In this document: piece after piece, positions 47,881 to 58,651 of the stretch
Position numbering within the stretch: position 1 is the first letter of the stretch
Layout of the letters: each line of letters opens with the position of its first letter
Source: CAYXAA01 sp964462985
GTDB taxonomy: Bacteria > Pseudomonadota > Alphaproteobacteria > Rhizobiales > Stappiaceae
Assembly: GCA_964462985.1 (NCBI GenBank)
Contig: CAYXAA010000019.1
Span: 1 to 64,000, forward strand
Direction of reading: 5' to 3'
Length of the DNA stretch: 64,000 nt
Notes under the pieces: model-generated
Told to the model about the DNA's origin: nothing
The model's input: only the letters and a program-made list of their open reading frames with translations
Databases searched by the model: none
Position numbers and translations under genes: made by a program

Positions 47881-47917
47881 TATATAGCTAACCATCAATA
47901 TAGAAGAATTGCTATAT
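47881..47917. promoter_or_regulatory. Inverted repeat between decarboxylase and ArsR genes, likely operator
   Basis: ATATAGC at 47882-47888 and GCTATAT at 47911-47917 are perfect inverted 7-mers 22 bases apart, in a markedly AT-rich 44-base gap between two divergent starts. The position and symmetry suit an ArsR-family operator that would repress both genes. The second arm overlaps the regulator's first ATG. Confidence 0.6.
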
Positions 47918-48248
47918 GGACACAATGTCAAGGGCGCGAGTTCACGCAGCACTATCGAGCCCAGTGCGCCTGCAGATCCTGATGTGGCTGCTCGACCCGC
48001 GCGTACACTTTCCCGAACAAAGGGACGGCGACCTCGTCGACGACGGTGTATGCGTCGGTTTCATCACCGAGAAGGCTAACCTATCGCAGCCGACCGTCAG
48101 CCTCCACATGAAGAAGCTGTCTGAAGCCAAGCTTGTGATCGGCAAGAGGATAGGCAATTGGATGTTCTACCGGCCGAACAGACTATTTCTTGCAGAGTTC
48201 GCCGGGGAACTGGCTGCAGCTGCCAACAAGAAGCCGGCGCCACGCTAA
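47916..48248 (+). CDS. ArsR/HTH-type transcriptional regulator
   Basis: The 110-residue protein has an ArsR-like winged helix: LSSPVRLQILMWLLDP, then NLSQPTVSLHMKKLSEAKLV (recognition helix) and a wing reading VIGKRIGNWMFYRPN. It has one cysteine (in VCVGF) and no clear metal-binding CxC motif, so its signal may be a small molecule. An ATG at 47925 is also possible. It is divergent from the PLP decarboxylase and probably regulates it. Confidence 0.85.
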   Translation: MDTMSRARVHAALSSPVRLQILMWLLDPRVHFPEQRDGDLVDDGVCVGFITEKANLSQPTVSLHMKKLSEAKLVIGKRIGNWMFYRPNRLFLAEFAGELAAAANKKPAPR

Positions 48249-48344
48249 AGGCGCGCGAAGAACGTCACCACGAGCCACTCGGGTATGCGCGCTAAGAACG
48301 CAAGTCCATACGGGAAGATAGTCCCTGATCGGCATCGTCTTGCG

Positions 48345-49028
48345 TCAGGCGGTCTGTGCTGGCGAATATGACCGTTCTCCAAAGATGGCCGACCCTACGC
48401 GGACCACTGTTGCCCCAAACGGCACTGCCTGCGCAAAGTCACTGGACATGCCCATCGACAACTCCGTTACATCATTCTCACGCGCTATTTTCTCCAGGAG
48501 CGCGAAATGCGGTCCCGGAGCCTCGTCGACGGGTGGGATGCACATAAGACCAACGATTGGTAGGCCGAGTTCGTCGCGACAAAGGCGGATGAAGGCACCG
48601 GCTTCGCGGGGGGGAAGGCCTGCCTTCTGCGGCTCCTCTCCGGTGTTGATCTGAATGTAGAGTTTCGGGCGCCGGCCCTGGCGCACCATTTCCTGATGGA
48701 CGACGCGGGCAATCTTTTCGCGGTCTATCGTGTGGATCGCGTCGAATAAGGCGACAGCATCCCTAGCCTTGTTCGACTGCAGCGGGCCGATGAGGTGCAA
48801 TTCAACATCCGGGAAGTCCGCCTTCAATGCCGGCCATTTATTCTGCGCTTCCTGCACTCGGTTTTCGCCAAACAGCCGATGGCCGGCTTCGAGCACTGGA
48901 CGGATTTCGTCGGCATGGAAGGTTTTCGACACTGCAATCAGTTGGACAGAACCTTCAGGCCGTCCCGCGGATCGCTCGGCCTCGGCGATCCGGAGGCGAA
49001 CGGCGAAGAGATTGTCGGCAACGGTCAT
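48345..49028 (-). CDS. yggS: YggS-family PLP homeostasis protein
   Basis: YggS proteins bind PLP and keep PLP pools and amino-acid balance normal; no catalytic activity is established. The 227-residue protein has the PLP lysine in LIAVSKTFHADEI, GENRVQEAQNKWP, HLIGPLQSNKARDAV and MGMSSDFAQAVPFGATVVRVGSAIFG. The ATG at 49028 has AAGGAG eight bases upstream. It is divergent from leuS. Confidence 0.94.
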   Translation of the reverse strand: MTVADNLFAVRLRIAEAERSAGRPEGSVQLIAVSKTFHADEIRPVLEAGHRLFGENRVQEAQNKWPALKADFPDVELHLIGPLQSNKARDAVALFDAIHTIDREKIARVVHQEMVRQGRRPKLYIQINTGEEPQKAGLPPREAGAFIRLCRDELGLPIVGLMCIPPVDEAPGPHFALLEKIARENDVTELSMGMSSDFAQAVPFGATVVRVGSAIFGERSYSPAQTA

Positions 49029-49234
49029 ATCAATCTCCTTGGCATACCCGCGCGAACAGCCGTGCCGGCGCCTGACCGACATGCGATGGCCCGTCGGCAA
49101 ATGCAAGCCCGCCGCCCGGCAATCGGCCCGCGGCTTTAGCGCACGCCCGACGCTTGTCAGTTGACCGGCCGCCAACTTTCTGGTGACAGTCCCCCATCCA
49201 CGACTTCAGGCACGAAGAGCAAAGCACGAGCATC

Positions 49235-51853
49235 ATGGCGACGGAGCGATATAACGCCCGCGAAGCGGAAGCGCGCTGGCAGCAGGTTTGGGCCGACAAG
49301 GCCGTCTTCACCACGAAGAACGATGATCCGCGGCCGAAATACTATGTGCTTGAGATGTTCCCCTATCCGTCAGGGCGAATCCATATGGGGCACGTACGCA
49401 ACTACACCATGGGCGATGTGGTTGCGCGCTACAAGCGCGCCAAGGGTTTCAATGTGCTCCACCCCATGGGCTGGGACGCCTTCGGTATGCCGGCGGAAAA
49501 CGCCGCGATGCAGAACAGGGTCCATCCAAAAACCTGGACCTACGACAACATTGCGGCGATGCGCAACCAATTGAAGACAATCGGCTTGTCGCTTGATTGG
49601 GAGCGCGAATTCGCTACTTGCGACGTTGCCTACTATTCCAAGCAGCAGAAGCTGTTCCTCGATTTCCTGAAGGCCGGTCTCGCATACCGTCGTCAGTCCA
49701 AGGTCAATTGGGACCCCGTCGACATGACCGTGCTAGCAAATGAGCAGGTGATCGACGGACGCGGTTGGCGATCGGGCGCGGTGGTCGAGCAACGGGAGTT
49801 GACCCAATGGTTCTTCAAGATCACCGAGTATGCCGAAGACCTGCTCACGGCGATTGATGGGCTCGATCGCTGGCCGGACAAGGTCCGCTTGATGCAGCGC
49901 AACTGGATCGGCCGTTCGGAAGGACTTCTCATCCACTGGCCGCTTAATCCGGCGACGACGCCCGGGGGCGAGACCGAACTCGACGTCTACACCACGCGCC
50001 CCGACACAATCTTTGGGGCATCGTTCTGCGCAATCGCAGCGGATCATCCGCTCGCGAGGAAAGCGGCTGAATCCAATCCGGCGCTTCAGGCCTTCATCGA
50101 GGAATGCCGGCGCATGGGCACCTCGGTCGCCGCTCTCGAGACGGCCGAAAAGAAGGGCTTCGATACCGGTATCCGCGCTATCCATCCCCTTGATCCGGAT
50201 TGGACGCTACCGGTCTATGTCGCCAATTTCGTGTTGATGGACTACGGCACCGGCGCCATCTTCGGCTGCCCGTCCGGCGACCAGCGCGATCTCGATTTCG
50301 CCAACAAATACGGCCTATCGGTGATCCCCGTCGTCATGCCCAAGGACGGCGACGCTAGAACCTTCAGCATCACGGACGAAGCCTATACGGGCGATGGCGT
50401 GATGATCAACTCTCGTTTCCTTGACGGCATGACGCCGGCGGAGGCCTTCGACGCGGTCGCCGAGCGCCTTGCCAATGTCAGAGACGGCGACCGTCCCGTC
50501 GCGGTACGTCAGGTTAACTACCGTTTGCGCGACTGGGGTATCTCGCGTCAGCGGTATTGGGGTTGCCCGATTCCGGTGATCCACTGCGACACCTGCGGCG
50601 TGGTGCCTGTTCCCGAGACCGACTTGCCGGTCGAACTGCCGGAGGACGTTGAGTTCGATCGCCCTGGAAATCCGCTCGATCGCCATCCGACCTGGAAGCA
50701 TGTCGCATGTCCGTCCTGCGGCGCGAACGCGCGACGCGAGACCGACACAATGGACACTTTCGTCGATTCATCCTGGTATTTCGCGCGCTTCACCGATCCG
50801 ACCAATTCACAACCTACTGACAAGAGCGTCGCCGATGCCTGGCTTCCGGTCGATCAATACATTGGCGGCGTCGAGCATGCGATCTTGCACCTGCTATATT
50901 CGCGCTTCTTTGCAAGGGCGATGACGAAGACAGGTCATCTCAACGTCACCGAGCCATTCAAGGGCCTTTTCACCCAGGGAATGGTTACCCACGAGACCTA
51001 TCGTGCCAAGAGCGGCGAATGGCTGACGCCGGCGGAAGTTCGCATAGAGGACGGTGACGGTGTTCGAAGAGCCATCGAGATAGCCACCGGCGACGAAGTG
51101 GAGATCGGCGCGGTCGAGAAGATGTCGAAGTCGAAGAAGAACACAGTCGATCCGACCGACATCATTGAGACGTACGGTGCCGATACCGCGCGCTGGTTCA
51201 TGTTGTCCGACAGCCCGCCGGAACGCGATGTTGAGTGGACCGAGGAGGGCGTTCAGGGCGCTTGGCGCTTCATGCAACGTGTATGGCGACTGATCGGCGA
51301 GGTCGTGGAGCGAACCCCACAGAAAAGTTTGGTCCCGGGTGGCTTTAGTCCTGCCGCATTAGCCTTGCGGCGGGCCACACACAAGACGCTTGCCGCAGTC
51401 TCCGCTGACATCGAACAGCTTAGCTTCAATCGGGCTGTAGCCAGGCTCTATGAACTGGTCAATATACTGAGCAAGGCTGTCCAGAGCGAGGATCTGACCG
51501 CACCCGACATGTGTTATGCGGTGCGGGAGACTTCCGAGATCCTGGTGCAGATGATGGCGCCTATGACGCCACATCTGGCCGAGGAGTGCTGGCGCGCGCT
51601 GGGACACGAGCGACTGCTCGCTGAGGCCGAATGGCCGGCCGTCGAAGAGGCGTTGCTCGTCGAAGACACCGTAACGATGCCCGTACAGATCAATGGCAAG
51701 AAGCGTGCGGATCTCACCGTCGCACGCAACGCTTCCAATGCTGAGGTCGAAGCGGCTACTCTCGCTCTTGAGGCTGTGAGCCGAGCGCTAGACGGTAAGC
51801 CGCCCCGCCGAATTATCGTCGTTCCCCAGAGGATCGTGAATGTCGTCGCCTGA
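49235..51853 (+). CDS. leuS: Leucyl-tRNA synthetase
   Basis: LeuS charges tRNA-Leu and edits mischarged products. The 872-residue protein has the HIGH-type [16 protein letters not shown], the CP1 editing domain with [12 protein letters not shown], and KMSKS as [14 protein letters not shown] near residue 629. The ATG at 49235 begins [15 protein letters not shown]. lptE and holA follow on the same strand. Confidence 0.97.
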   Translation: MATERYNAREAEARWQQVWADKAVFTTKNDDPRPKYYVLEMFPYPSGRIHMGHVRNYTMGDVVARYKRAKGFNVLHPMGWDAFGMPAENAAMQNRVHPKTWTYDNIAAMRNQLKTIGLSLDWEREFATCDVAYYSKQQKLFLDFLKAGLAYRRQSKVNWDPVDMTVLANEQVIDGRGWRSGAVVEQRELTQWFFKITEYAEDLLTAIDGLDRWPDKVRLMQRNWIGRSEGLLIHWPLNPATTPGGETELDVYTTRPDTIFGASFCAIAADHPLARKAAESNPALQAFIEECRRMGTSVAALETAEKKGFDTGIRAIHPLDPDWTLPVYVANFVLMDYGTGAIFGCPSGDQRDLDFANKYGLSVIPVVMPKDGDARTFSITDEAYTGDGVMINSRFLDGMTPAEAFDAVAERLANVRDGDRPVAVRQVNYRLRDWGISRQRYWGCPIPVIHCDTCGVVPVPETDLPVELPEDVEFDRPGNPLDRHPTWKHVACPSCGANARRETDTMDTFVDSSWYFARFTDPTNSQPTDKSVADAWLPVDQYIGGVEHAILHLLYSRFFARAMTKTGHLNVTEPFKGLFTQGMVTHETYRAKSGEWLTPAEVRIEDGDGVRRAIEIATGDEVEIGAVEKMSKSKKNTVDPTDIIETYGADTARWFMLSDSPPERDVEWTEEGVQGAWRFMQRVWRLIGEVVERTPQKSLVPGGFSPAALALRRATHKTLAAVSADIEQLSFNRAVARLYELVNILSKAVQSEDLTAPDMCYAVRETSEILVQMMAPMTPHLAEECWRALGHERLLAEAEWPAVEEALLVEDTVTMPVQINGKKRADLTVARNASNAEVEAATLALEAVSRALDGKPPRRIIVVPQRIVNVVA

Positions 51854-51880
51854 TTTCCACGCCCGCTGGGGCGGTGTGCA

Positions 51881-52471
51881 ATGAACGCCCGTCCTTGTGA
51901 TACCGGTCCGGTGAGCCGGGGAAAATCCGCCATCAAGTTCGCGGCGCTTGCCACCGTTTCCTTGCTGCCGCTCCTTGGCGGCTGTCAGGTCAGGCCGCTG
52001 TACGGTACGTTTTACACGCCGCTCGGAGTCGCGGTCGCGCCCGTACAGGATGAACTCGCGGCCATCGAGATTGGGACCGTGAAAACGGCCGACACCGTCG
52101 ACCTCGATCGGGTAGCGCAGGTGCTCCGCAATGAGCTGATTTTTGGCTTCCGCCGCGGTGGATCAGGCCTGCCTCCTCGCTACCGGCTTGAAATTATTCT
52201 CGGAAAGCAGCAGATGGAAGTCGGTGTCGAGCGTCTGGCCGACGTGCCGGCCTCCTATACCGTCACGATGAACGCGTCCTTTGTGCTCAGCGACTATGCT
52301 ACGGGACGAACCGAGATGACCGGTAGGTCCTTCGCCACGGCATCCTATGACTTCTCGAGCCAGCGGTTCGCCAACGTACGGGCGGAACGCGACGCCGAGA
52401 ACCGCGCAGCCAAGGTGATCGCGACCGATATTCAGGCCCGCATCGCCGGCCATTTTGCCCAGAAGCTGTGA
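51881..52471 (+). CDS. lptE: LPS assembly lipoprotein LptE
   Basis: LptE plugs the outer-membrane LptD barrel for LPS export. The 196-residue protein has an N-terminal basic stretch, a hydrophobic helix and a lipobox ending in LLGGCQVRPLYG, then the LptE-like DRVAQVLRNELIFGF. It lies 27 bases after leuS and ends just before holA, the conserved leuS-lptE-holA order. LptM, its maturation partner, is at 20.1 kb. Confidence 0.9.
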   Translation: MNARPCDTGPVSRGKSAIKFAALATVSLLPLLGGCQVRPLYGTFYTPLGVAVAPVQDELAAIEIGTVKTADTVDLDRVAQVLRNELIFGFRRGGSGLPPRYRLEIILGKQQMEVGVERLADVPASYTVTMNASFVLSDYATGRTEMTGRSFATASYDFSSQRFANVRAERDAENRAAKVIATDIQARIAGHFAQKL

Positions 52472-52478
52472 GACGGCC

Positions 52479-53519
52479 GTGGTCGCGCTGAAAGCGACGG
52501 AGATTGACCGGTTTCTAACCCGTCCGCCGCCGGAGGTCAGCCTCGTGCTCATCTTCGGTCCCGATGCTGGCCTGGTGCGCGAACGGGCGCAGATGCTGGT
52601 AGAAAGGGCTTCTGGGGGCACCGACGATCCGTTTTGTCTGGTCAAGCTGGAAGCGAGCGACATTTCTTCCGATCCGGCGCGACTCGCGGACGAGGCCTTT
52701 ACCGTCTCCCTATTCGGAGGCCGGCGCGTAGTCTGGATCCGCGATGGGAGCGGCCGCGATCTTTCTCGCGCAGTCGATCCATTGCTGAAACAGAGCCACG
52801 AAATGGCGTTGGTCGTGATTGAGGCGGGCGACCTGAAGAAGGGCACCGGACTCCGCCGAAAATTTGAGAATGACCGGAGAGCCATTGCAATCCCGTGCTA
52901 TTCCGATGGCGGACGCGACATCGATCGCCTGATCGACGAAGAGAGCCGGTTAGCAGGGCTGCAGGTCAGCCGCGAGGCGCGCCAAGCGTTGCACGGATTA
53001 CTTGGCGCCGATCGCATGGCAAGCCGCGGCGAGCTTCGCAAGCTTTGCCTATACGCGCACGGCAGCGGGCGTATCGAAACAGCAGACGTTGAGGCTGTAA
53101 TCGGTGATGCGTCGGCGTTTGCCGCCGACGATCTGATTGACGCTGTTGCACTTGGTGACATCAGCGTACTCGATCATGGCCTTGAGCGCCTTCTGGCCTC
53201 CGGTGCTCGACCCGACATGATCGGCGGTATGGCGCTGCGCCATTTCACGCTACTGCACCGGTTCCGTGCGCTATTCGATCACGGCACGCCGGCGGACCAA
53301 ATTGTGGATCGTGCCAGCCCTCCGATATTCTTTCGCCGCCGAGGCGCCGTGGCCCGGCAGATTGCCCTGTGGCAGCGTGATGACCTTGACCGAGCGATCG
53401 TCCGGCTCGGGGACGCGGTCAAGATGGGACGCCTCAGCACAGGTTTGACGATCACGATCATGTCCGACGTGCTGCTAACGCTCGCCCGCGTCGCGCGCAG
53501 ACGCGCCGCGCGGCACTGA
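52479..53519 (+). CDS. holA: DNA polymerase III delta subunit
   Basis: HolA is the clamp-loader subunit that opens the beta clamp. The 346-residue protein begins VVALKATEIDRFLTRPPPEV and has LIFGPDAGLVRERA, VSLFGGRRVVWIRD and C-terminal helices with RGELRKLCLYAHGSG. The GTG at 52479 is chosen as the likely start; a TTG at 52455 overlapping lptE is possible. The 3' end converges on parB. Confidence 0.93.
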   Translation: MVALKATEIDRFLTRPPPEVSLVLIFGPDAGLVRERAQMLVERASGGTDDPFCLVKLEASDISSDPARLADEAFTVSLFGGRRVVWIRDGSGRDLSRAVDPLLKQSHEMALVVIEAGDLKKGTGLRRKFENDRRAIAIPCYSDGGRDIDRLIDEESRLAGLQVSREARQALHGLLGADRMASRGELRKLCLYAHGSGRIETADVEAVIGDASAFAADDLIDAVALGDISVLDHGLERLLASGARPDMIGGMALRHFTLLHRFRALFDHGTPADQIVDRASPPIFFRRRGAVARQIALWQRDDLDRAIVRLGDAVKMGRLSTGLTITIMSDVLLTLARVARRRAARH

Positions 53520-53921
53520 AGCATGTGGACCAGGTCGCTCGACACGACACCATGCGACAATCACCGCCACCTCAACGGAAATGCTTTGACCGCAGGCCAC
53601 CACGCCAACTCGATTTTTCCGAATCCGGAGAACGTTAACGCGTCTTCTTCGACTTAGTCGCTACCGGCTCCGGTCGCTGGCTGATCGATGCACTGGCCAT
53701 CGTCTGGATCCACACCTGTAACGCCGCAAGCCCGCCAGCGATTCACCTCTCAGGCGAGCGGAATCAGCCGGTATCACCAGAGGCCATTGAGACCGCGGTT
53801 GAAAGGGTTGCTGCCAAGGGAAGCAGGCGCGCATGTGCCGGTGATTGGAGTATGTCGGACGCCCGGTTGACGGAATGCAGAGGATAAGGTCGCCGCTGTA
53901 CTTGCCAAGAGCTCCCGCGCT
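53520..53921. other. Convergent gap between holA and parB
   Basis: This 402-base gap lies between the 3' ends of holA and parB. I see no gene, no parS site and no strong T-run terminator. Short open frames here have no family resemblance. A GTTAAC is present near 53636 but lacks a CtrA second half-site. Confidence 0.3.
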
Positions 53922-54818
53922 TCACCCCGGCAACCCAAGCAGCCGGCAAATCTGGTCGAGCTGCTCCAGCGAGCCGTATTTTATCTTGAGCTCTCCTGCG
54001 CCCTTGTCTGGTTTGTGGTTGATGGCGACCTTGAGACCCAGGCCATCCGTTAGCCGCTTTTCCAACGCTTTGGTATCGGCGTCCGACTGCGTCTTCGACG
54101 GTTTCGAACCCTTGGCCCGTTTTAGTGCCCCCGGATCCTGAGCGAGTCTTTCGGCTTCGCGAACACTGAGACCCTTTTCGACGATTAGCTCGGCGAGAGC
54201 AGCCGGGTCGTCGACCGTGATCAGAGCACGAGCGTGGCCGGCGGTGAGAAGGCCTTCGGCAAGATAGTCCTTGACCGGATTCGGCAGCTTGAGCAATCGC
54301 ATCGTGTTTGCAACGTGGCTGCGGCTCTTGCCGATTACCTTCGCCAGCTCGCTCTGGCTATAGGAGAATTCTGCAACGAGTTGATCGTAGCCGAGCGCCT
54401 CCTCGATCGGGTTGAGATCGGCGCGCTGTACGTTCTCGATGATCGCGAGTTCGAGTGCCTCCTGGTCGGTAACCTCGCGCACCACGACCGGTACCTCGTG
54501 CAGCCCGGCCTTCTGTGCCGCGCGCCAGCGCCGCTCTCCGGCGATAATCTCGTAGGCATTGGGACGGCCCGGCACCGGGCGCACCAGCAGCGGCTGCACG
54601 ATACCCCTGGCGCGCACCGACTCCGTCAACTCGTCAATGCCGATCTCGGAGAAGCTCTTGCGCGGATTGCGCGGATTGGCGGTCAGAAACTCAATCGGGA
54701 CCTTGCGGGCGTCGCGAGGCGGCCGCGGATCGGCAGGAGGCTCATTGCCGACCTCGCCGATCAATGCGGCAAGTCCCCGGCCCAGCCGCTTCTTTCGTCC
54801 GCTGTCGTCGTCTGCCAT
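53922..54818 (-). CDS. parB: Chromosome partitioning protein ParB
   Basis: ParB binds parS and CTP to form a sliding clamp for origin segregation. The 298-residue protein begins with KKRLGRGLAALIGE, has the CTPase box with AGERRWRAAQKAGL and ENVQRADLNPIEEALGY, a helix-turn-helix around LAKVIGKSRSHVANTMRLL, and a C-terminal dimerisation domain. parA lies upstream on the same strand. Four parS-type sites are within 10 kb. Confidence 0.97.
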   Translation of the reverse strand: MADDDSGRKKRLGRGLAALIGEVGNEPPADPRPPRDARKVPIEFLTANPRNPRKSFSEIGIDELTESVRARGIVQPLLVRPVPGRPNAYEIIAGERRWRAAQKAGLHEVPVVVREVTDQEALELAIIENVQRADLNPIEEALGYDQLVAEFSYSQSELAKVIGKSRSHVANTMRLLKLPNPVKDYLAEGLLTAGHARALITVDDPAALAELIVEKGLSVREAERLAQDPGALKRAKGSKPSKTQSDADTKALEKRLTDGLGLKVAINHKPDKGAGELKIKYGSLEQLDQICRLLGLPG

Positions 54819-54962
54819 TTGTTATCAAGTCCGTATTTGTGATACCGCCGAATTGTTGCCGAGATGCGGATTTCGCTTGTTCTTCCGCAATCACGATTGG
54901 CGCATGTTGCCAATCGGAATCCTTCTCGGCCGAACCGACCGCTGGAGTGAATGGTGTGGCGG

Positions 54963-55799
54963 TCAGGCAGCTACCATGCGCATCTCACGTTCCCGCTGGA
55001 TAATTTCTGAAGCAAGCCGGAGGTAGGCCTGACTGCCCGAGCATTTGAGATCATAGAGCAATGCTGGTTTGCCATAGGAGGGCGCTTCGGAAATCCGCAC
55101 GTTTCGCGGAATGACGGTCTCGTATACGGCATCGCCCATGGTCTCGCGCACATCCGCGACGACCTGGTTAGAGAGATTGTTGCGGCTATCGTACATCGTG
55201 AGCACGATGCCGTGGATTGACAACTCGGGATTGAGAGAGCTCTTGACCTGCTCTACCGTTGAGAGCAGTTGGCTTAGTCCTTCAAGCGCAAAGAACTCGC
55301 ATTGCAATGGCACCAAAATTGAATGGGCTGCCGAAAGCGCATTGATCGTGAGCAAATTCAACGAGGGCGGACAATCGACCAGGATATAGCTGAAGTCCGG
55401 CGGACTGTCCTGATCGCGCAGTGCCCCATTCCTTGTGAGATCTGAAATCGCGCTGCGAAGGCGGAAGGCGCGGTCTGATCGAGAGGCAATCTCCAGTTCA
55501 ACGCCGAGCAGGTCCATCGTAGAGGGAGCAACCCACAGGCGCGGCACCGCGGTGTCCAAGATCATGTCGGCCAAAGAACAATCGCCAACCAGCACGTCGT
55601 ACGTCGACAGCTCACGACTCCGCCGATCAATGCCCAAGCCAGTGGAGGCATTCCCCTGCGGATCGAGATCAATAACCAGTACACGCTCGCCGATCGCGGC
55701 CAGCGCCGTGCCGAGATTAATCGCGGTGGTCGTCTTTCCGACCCCACCCTTCTGGTTGGCAAGCGCGAGAACGCGAGGAGACCGCGGAAGAATGTTCAT
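54963..55799 (-). CDS. parA: Chromosome partitioning ATPase ParA
   Basis: ParA forms the nucleoid gradient that moves ParB-parS. The 278-residue protein has the deviant Walker A NQKGGVGKTTTAINLG, VIDLDPQGNAS, and VDCPPSLNLLTINAL. The ATG at 55799 overlaps the rsmG stop (ATGA), fixing the start and suggesting coupling. It is upstream of parB on the same strand. Confidence 0.96.
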   Translation of the reverse strand: MNILPRSPRVLALANQKGGVGKTTTAINLGTALAAIGERVLVIDLDPQGNASTGLGIDRRSRELSTYDVLVGDCSLADMILDTAVPRLWVAPSTMDLLGVELEIASRSDRAFRLRSAISDLTRNGALRDQDSPPDFSYILVDCPPSLNLLTINALSAAHSILVPLQCEFFALEGLSQLLSTVEQVKSSLNPELSIHGIVLTMYDSRNNLSNQVVADVRETMGDAVYETVIPRNVRISEAPSYGKPALLYDLKCSGSQAYLRLASEIIQREREMRMVAA

Positions 55800-56479
55800 T
55801 CGGATGAGGCCTTTCCTGCCAAGGGGCGCGCCGCAATTTCCGTCAGTATTAGAAGGCGGCTGTCTGGATCGACCAGGCTCTCCTTTTCTATCAGATTCAT
55901 CGCCCACTCGTGAGACGCTTCTTCGATCTCCTGGCGGAAATTTTTTCCTTTGTGGAAAATCGCAACTGCTCCGCGCGCGACGAACGGTTCGGCGAAGCCG
56001 CAGAGCGCCGATAGCGGCGCTAGCGCTCGTGCCGAAACGGCGTCAATTGGAGAGCTCCAGTCGGCGATAATCTCACCGATTCGGGTATCGTGTACTGTTG
56101 CCGGACAACCAGTTTCGCGGATCACTGCGCGCAAGAAGGCGGCCTTCCGCTGATTGCTCTCAACGAGATGAACCATGGCCCCCGGACCTTCGGCGAGCAG
56201 GATCGCGGTGATCAGCCCGGGGAAACCGGCACCACTGCCGAGGTCAATCCAACGCCGCGCATTCGGGAAAGCGAAATGTACCTGTGCACTGTCCGCGACA
56301 TGACGGCGCCAAATCGCATTCAACGTGGACGGCGCGACGAGATTCTGAATCGGCTGCCACCGTCGCACCAGCTCAACAAAAATCGCCAGACGGGCGATTG
56401 TTTCACGTGAAACGGGACCGATGTCTGAAAGTGCGTCAGGCGTATCTGCCACTGAAGCATCTGTTTCAGTCCGCGTCAT
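55796..56479 (-). CDS. rsmG: 16S rRNA (guanine(527)-N7)-methyltransferase RsmG
   Basis: RsmG methylates G527 of 16S rRNA. The 227-residue protein has VELVRRWQPIQNLVAPSTL, the SAM-binding DLGSGAGFPGLITAI and AVSARALAPLSAL. I chose ATG 56479; another ATG at 56572 overlaps the mnmG stop as ATGA and would add 31 residues that look unlike the family. A parS site (56400-56413) lies inside this gene. Confidence 0.92.
   Translation of the reverse strand: MTRTETDASVADTPDALSDIGPVSRETIARLAIFVELVRRWQPIQNLVAPSTLNAIWRRHVADSAQVHFAFPNARRWIDLGSGAGFPGLITAILLAEGPGAMVHLVESNQRKAAFLRAVIRETGCPATVHDTRIGEIIADWSSPIDAVSARALAPLSALCGFAEPFVARGAVAIFHKGKNFRQEIEEASHEWAMNLIEKESLVDPDSRLLILTEIAARPLAGKASSE
56400..56413. other. 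parS site 1 (perfect core) in rsmG
   Basis: GTTTCACGTGAAAC is the perfect ParB-binding palindrome. It lies within the rsmG coding region, 0.6 kb upstream of parA, where it encodes part of VSRETIA. Confidence 0.9.
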
Positions 56480-56568
56480 GCGTCCGGAAGCGAATCCGCC
56501 GTCTTGCCCAATTCTACGCCGGCTCCCGCCGATCGATTGCTGCCTCGAAGGTGATCGACGCCGCTTGT

Positions 56569-58470
56569 TCATGCTGCGCCCTGCACAGGCCTTTTGCCGA
56601 TGTCGCGGCAGCGTCGCCGCCGTACGTGAGCAAGCAACAGGGTGAGAGCGGCCGGCGTCACCCCATCGATCCGCCCTGCTTGGCCGAGCGTAGCCGGTCG
56701 AACGGCCTCCAGCTTCTGCCTCACCTCATTGGACAGGCCCGTCAGGGTGGAGTAGTCGAGATCGTTTGGAAGCTCCAACGCTTCATCGCGCCGCAACGCG
56801 GCGATATCGTCCGACTGGCGCCGAAGGTAAACGGCGTACGTGGCGTCAATAGCAACCTGTTCGGCAATCGCTTTCGGGAGTGAATCGATCTCCTCCGGCC
56901 AAAGCGTTCGTAGGCGGGCAAGATCGATATGCGGATAAGACAACAGTTCGTAGGCGCTGCGTCGGGTACCGTCCTGATTGATCGGCAATCCCGCACGATG
57001 CGCGGCGGCGGGCGTCACGGTGAGGGCTTTCAGCCGCGACTCCACTTCCGCCAATGCCATTCGCTTCCGCTCGAACGCGATGCGTCGCTCCGAACGAACA
57101 CATCCGAGCGAGACACCAAGCGGCGTAAGACGTTGATCGGCATTGTCAGCCCGGAGCGATAGCCGGTACTCGGCCCGCGAAGTGAACATGCGATAAGGTT
57201 CGGTAACGCCGCGCGTCACCAAGTCGTCAATCATGACGCCGATATAACCCTGGCCGCGGTCAATTACGACAGGCTCTGTATCGCCAGCGCGTCGCGCAGC
57301 GTTGAGGCCAGCCAACACGCCTTGTGCAGCCGCCTCCTCGTAGCCGGTTGTTCCATTGATCTGACCTGCGAGAAAAAGACCTGCGATCCGCCGTGTCTCC
57401 AACGTGGGCGCTAGTTCGCGAGGATCGATGTGATCGTACTCGATGGCGTAACCAGGCTTGAGGATTTCGACCCGCTCCAAACCCGGTATGCTGCGCAGGA
57501 ATTTCGCCTGGACATCTTCCGGCAAGGAAGTCGAGACCCCATTCGGGTAGATCGTCGGGTCGTCGAGACCCTCCGGTTCGAGGAAGATCTGGTGGTGGTC
57601 ACGATCGCTGAAGCGCACCACCTTGTCCTCGATGGACGGGCAATAGCGTGGACCGCGGCCGGTTATCTCGCCAGCGTACGACGCCGACCGATGTAGATTG
57701 TCCCGTATTATGCGATGTGTCTCCGCCGTAGTACGGGTAATATGGCAAGAAATCTGCTCGGTTGTGATCGCCGTCGTCAAACTCGAGAACGGCTCGGGAG
57801 AGGAATCACCGGGCTGCTCCTCAAGGCTGGACCAATCGATTGAGCGAGCGTGAAGCCTTGCCGGCGTGCCGGTTTTCAGCCGTCCAAGCGCAAATCCCGC
57901 TGCCGTTAAAGAGCGCGAGAGGCCAAGCGCGGGAGCCTCGCCGGACCGCCCGGCTGGAATTTTTCGCTCGCCGATGTGTATCATGCCGCGAAGAAAGGTT
58001 CCGGTCGTAATGACTACCGCTCCGGCTAACAAGGCACGTCCGTCAGCGAGCGTTACGCCTCCGACTCGAGCATCACGCGTCTGCAGATCGACCGCTTCAC
58101 CCTCAATCACGGTCAACCCAGCAGTAGCTCGGATCGCTGCCTGCATGGCTTGACGGTAGAGCTTTCGATCCGCCTGGGCCCGGGGTCCACGCACTGCCGG
58201 CCCTTTCCGCCGGTTCAGAACGCGAAATTGAATGCCGGCGGAGTCCGCACACCGGCCCATTAGGCCATCCAGCGCATCAATTTCACGCACAAGATGACCC
58301 TTCCCGAGCCCACCAATAGCCGGATTGCAGGACATCACGCCAATCGTGTCGAACCGGTGGGTAATGAGTGCCGTTCGGGCTCCAAGCCGCGCTGCAGCTG
58401 CCGAAGCTTCACAGCCGGCATGCCCACCGCCGATTACGATTACGTCAAAGGTGTGGACGGATGCTGTCAT
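56569..58470 (-). CDS. mnmG: tRNA uridine-5-carboxymethylaminomethyl modification enzyme MnmG
   Basis: MnmG and MnmE install cmnm5 or nm5 groups on U34 of tRNAs. The 633-residue protein has the FAD motif [45 protein letters not shown] (split over the N-terminus) and C-terminal helices. The start at 58470 is the first ATG. Its stop overlaps a possible rsmG start. The order mnmE-mnmG-rsmG-parA-parB is conserved. Confidence 0.96.
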   Translation of the reverse strand: MTASVHTFDVIVIGGGHAGCEASAAAARLGARTALITHRFDTIGVMSCNPAIGGLGKGHLVREIDALDGLMGRCADSAGIQFRVLNRRKGPAVRGPRAQADRKLYRQAMQAAIRATAGLTVIEGEAVDLQTRDARVGGVTLADGRALLAGAVVITTGTFLRGMIHIGERKIPAGRSGEAPALGLSRSLTAAGFALGRLKTGTPARLHARSIDWSSLEEQPGDSSPEPFSSLTTAITTEQISCHITRTTAETHRIIRDNLHRSASYAGEITGRGPRYCPSIEDKVVRFSDRDHHQIFLEPEGLDDPTIYPNGVSTSLPEDVQAKFLRSIPGLERVEILKPGYAIEYDHIDPRELAPTLETRRIAGLFLAGQINGTTGYEEAAAQGVLAGLNAARRAGDTEPVVIDRGQGYIGVMIDDLVTRGVTEPYRMFTSRAEYRLSLRADNADQRLTPLGVSLGCVRSERRIAFERKRMALAEVESRLKALTVTPAAAHRAGLPINQDGTRRSAYELLSYPHIDLARLRTLWPEEIDSLPKAIAEQVAIDATYAVYLRRQSDDIAALRRDEALELPNDLDYSTLTGLSNEVRQKLEAVRPATLGQAGRIDGVTPAALTLLLAHVRRRRCRDIGKRPVQGAA

Positions 58471-58634
58471 CTCTGCTCACCATGCGCCATTCCTCCGCCG
58501 ACAAACCTCAAGCGGTTCTATCTGGACCCACAAAACCGGTCAAACCTGTCGACCGCCCTCGCGACTGCCTGACGCAGCCGACGGGGATCCGGAGGAGTAT
58601 TAATTGCGGAACCGAATCGGAACTCGATTCCGGC

Positions 58635-58648
58635 GTTTCACGTGAAAC
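58635..58648. other. parS site 2 (perfect core) between mnmG and mnmE
   Basis: GTTTCACGTGAAAC in the gap between mnmE and mnmG, three bases past the mnmE stop. Perfect match to the ParB-binding core. Confidence 0.92.
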
Positions 58649-58651
58649 AAT

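Noticed and set aside
53688..53870. 60-codon open frame in the holA-parB gap
   Set aside because: No ribosome-binding site, no family resemblance, and composition typical of random open frames in GC-rich DNA.
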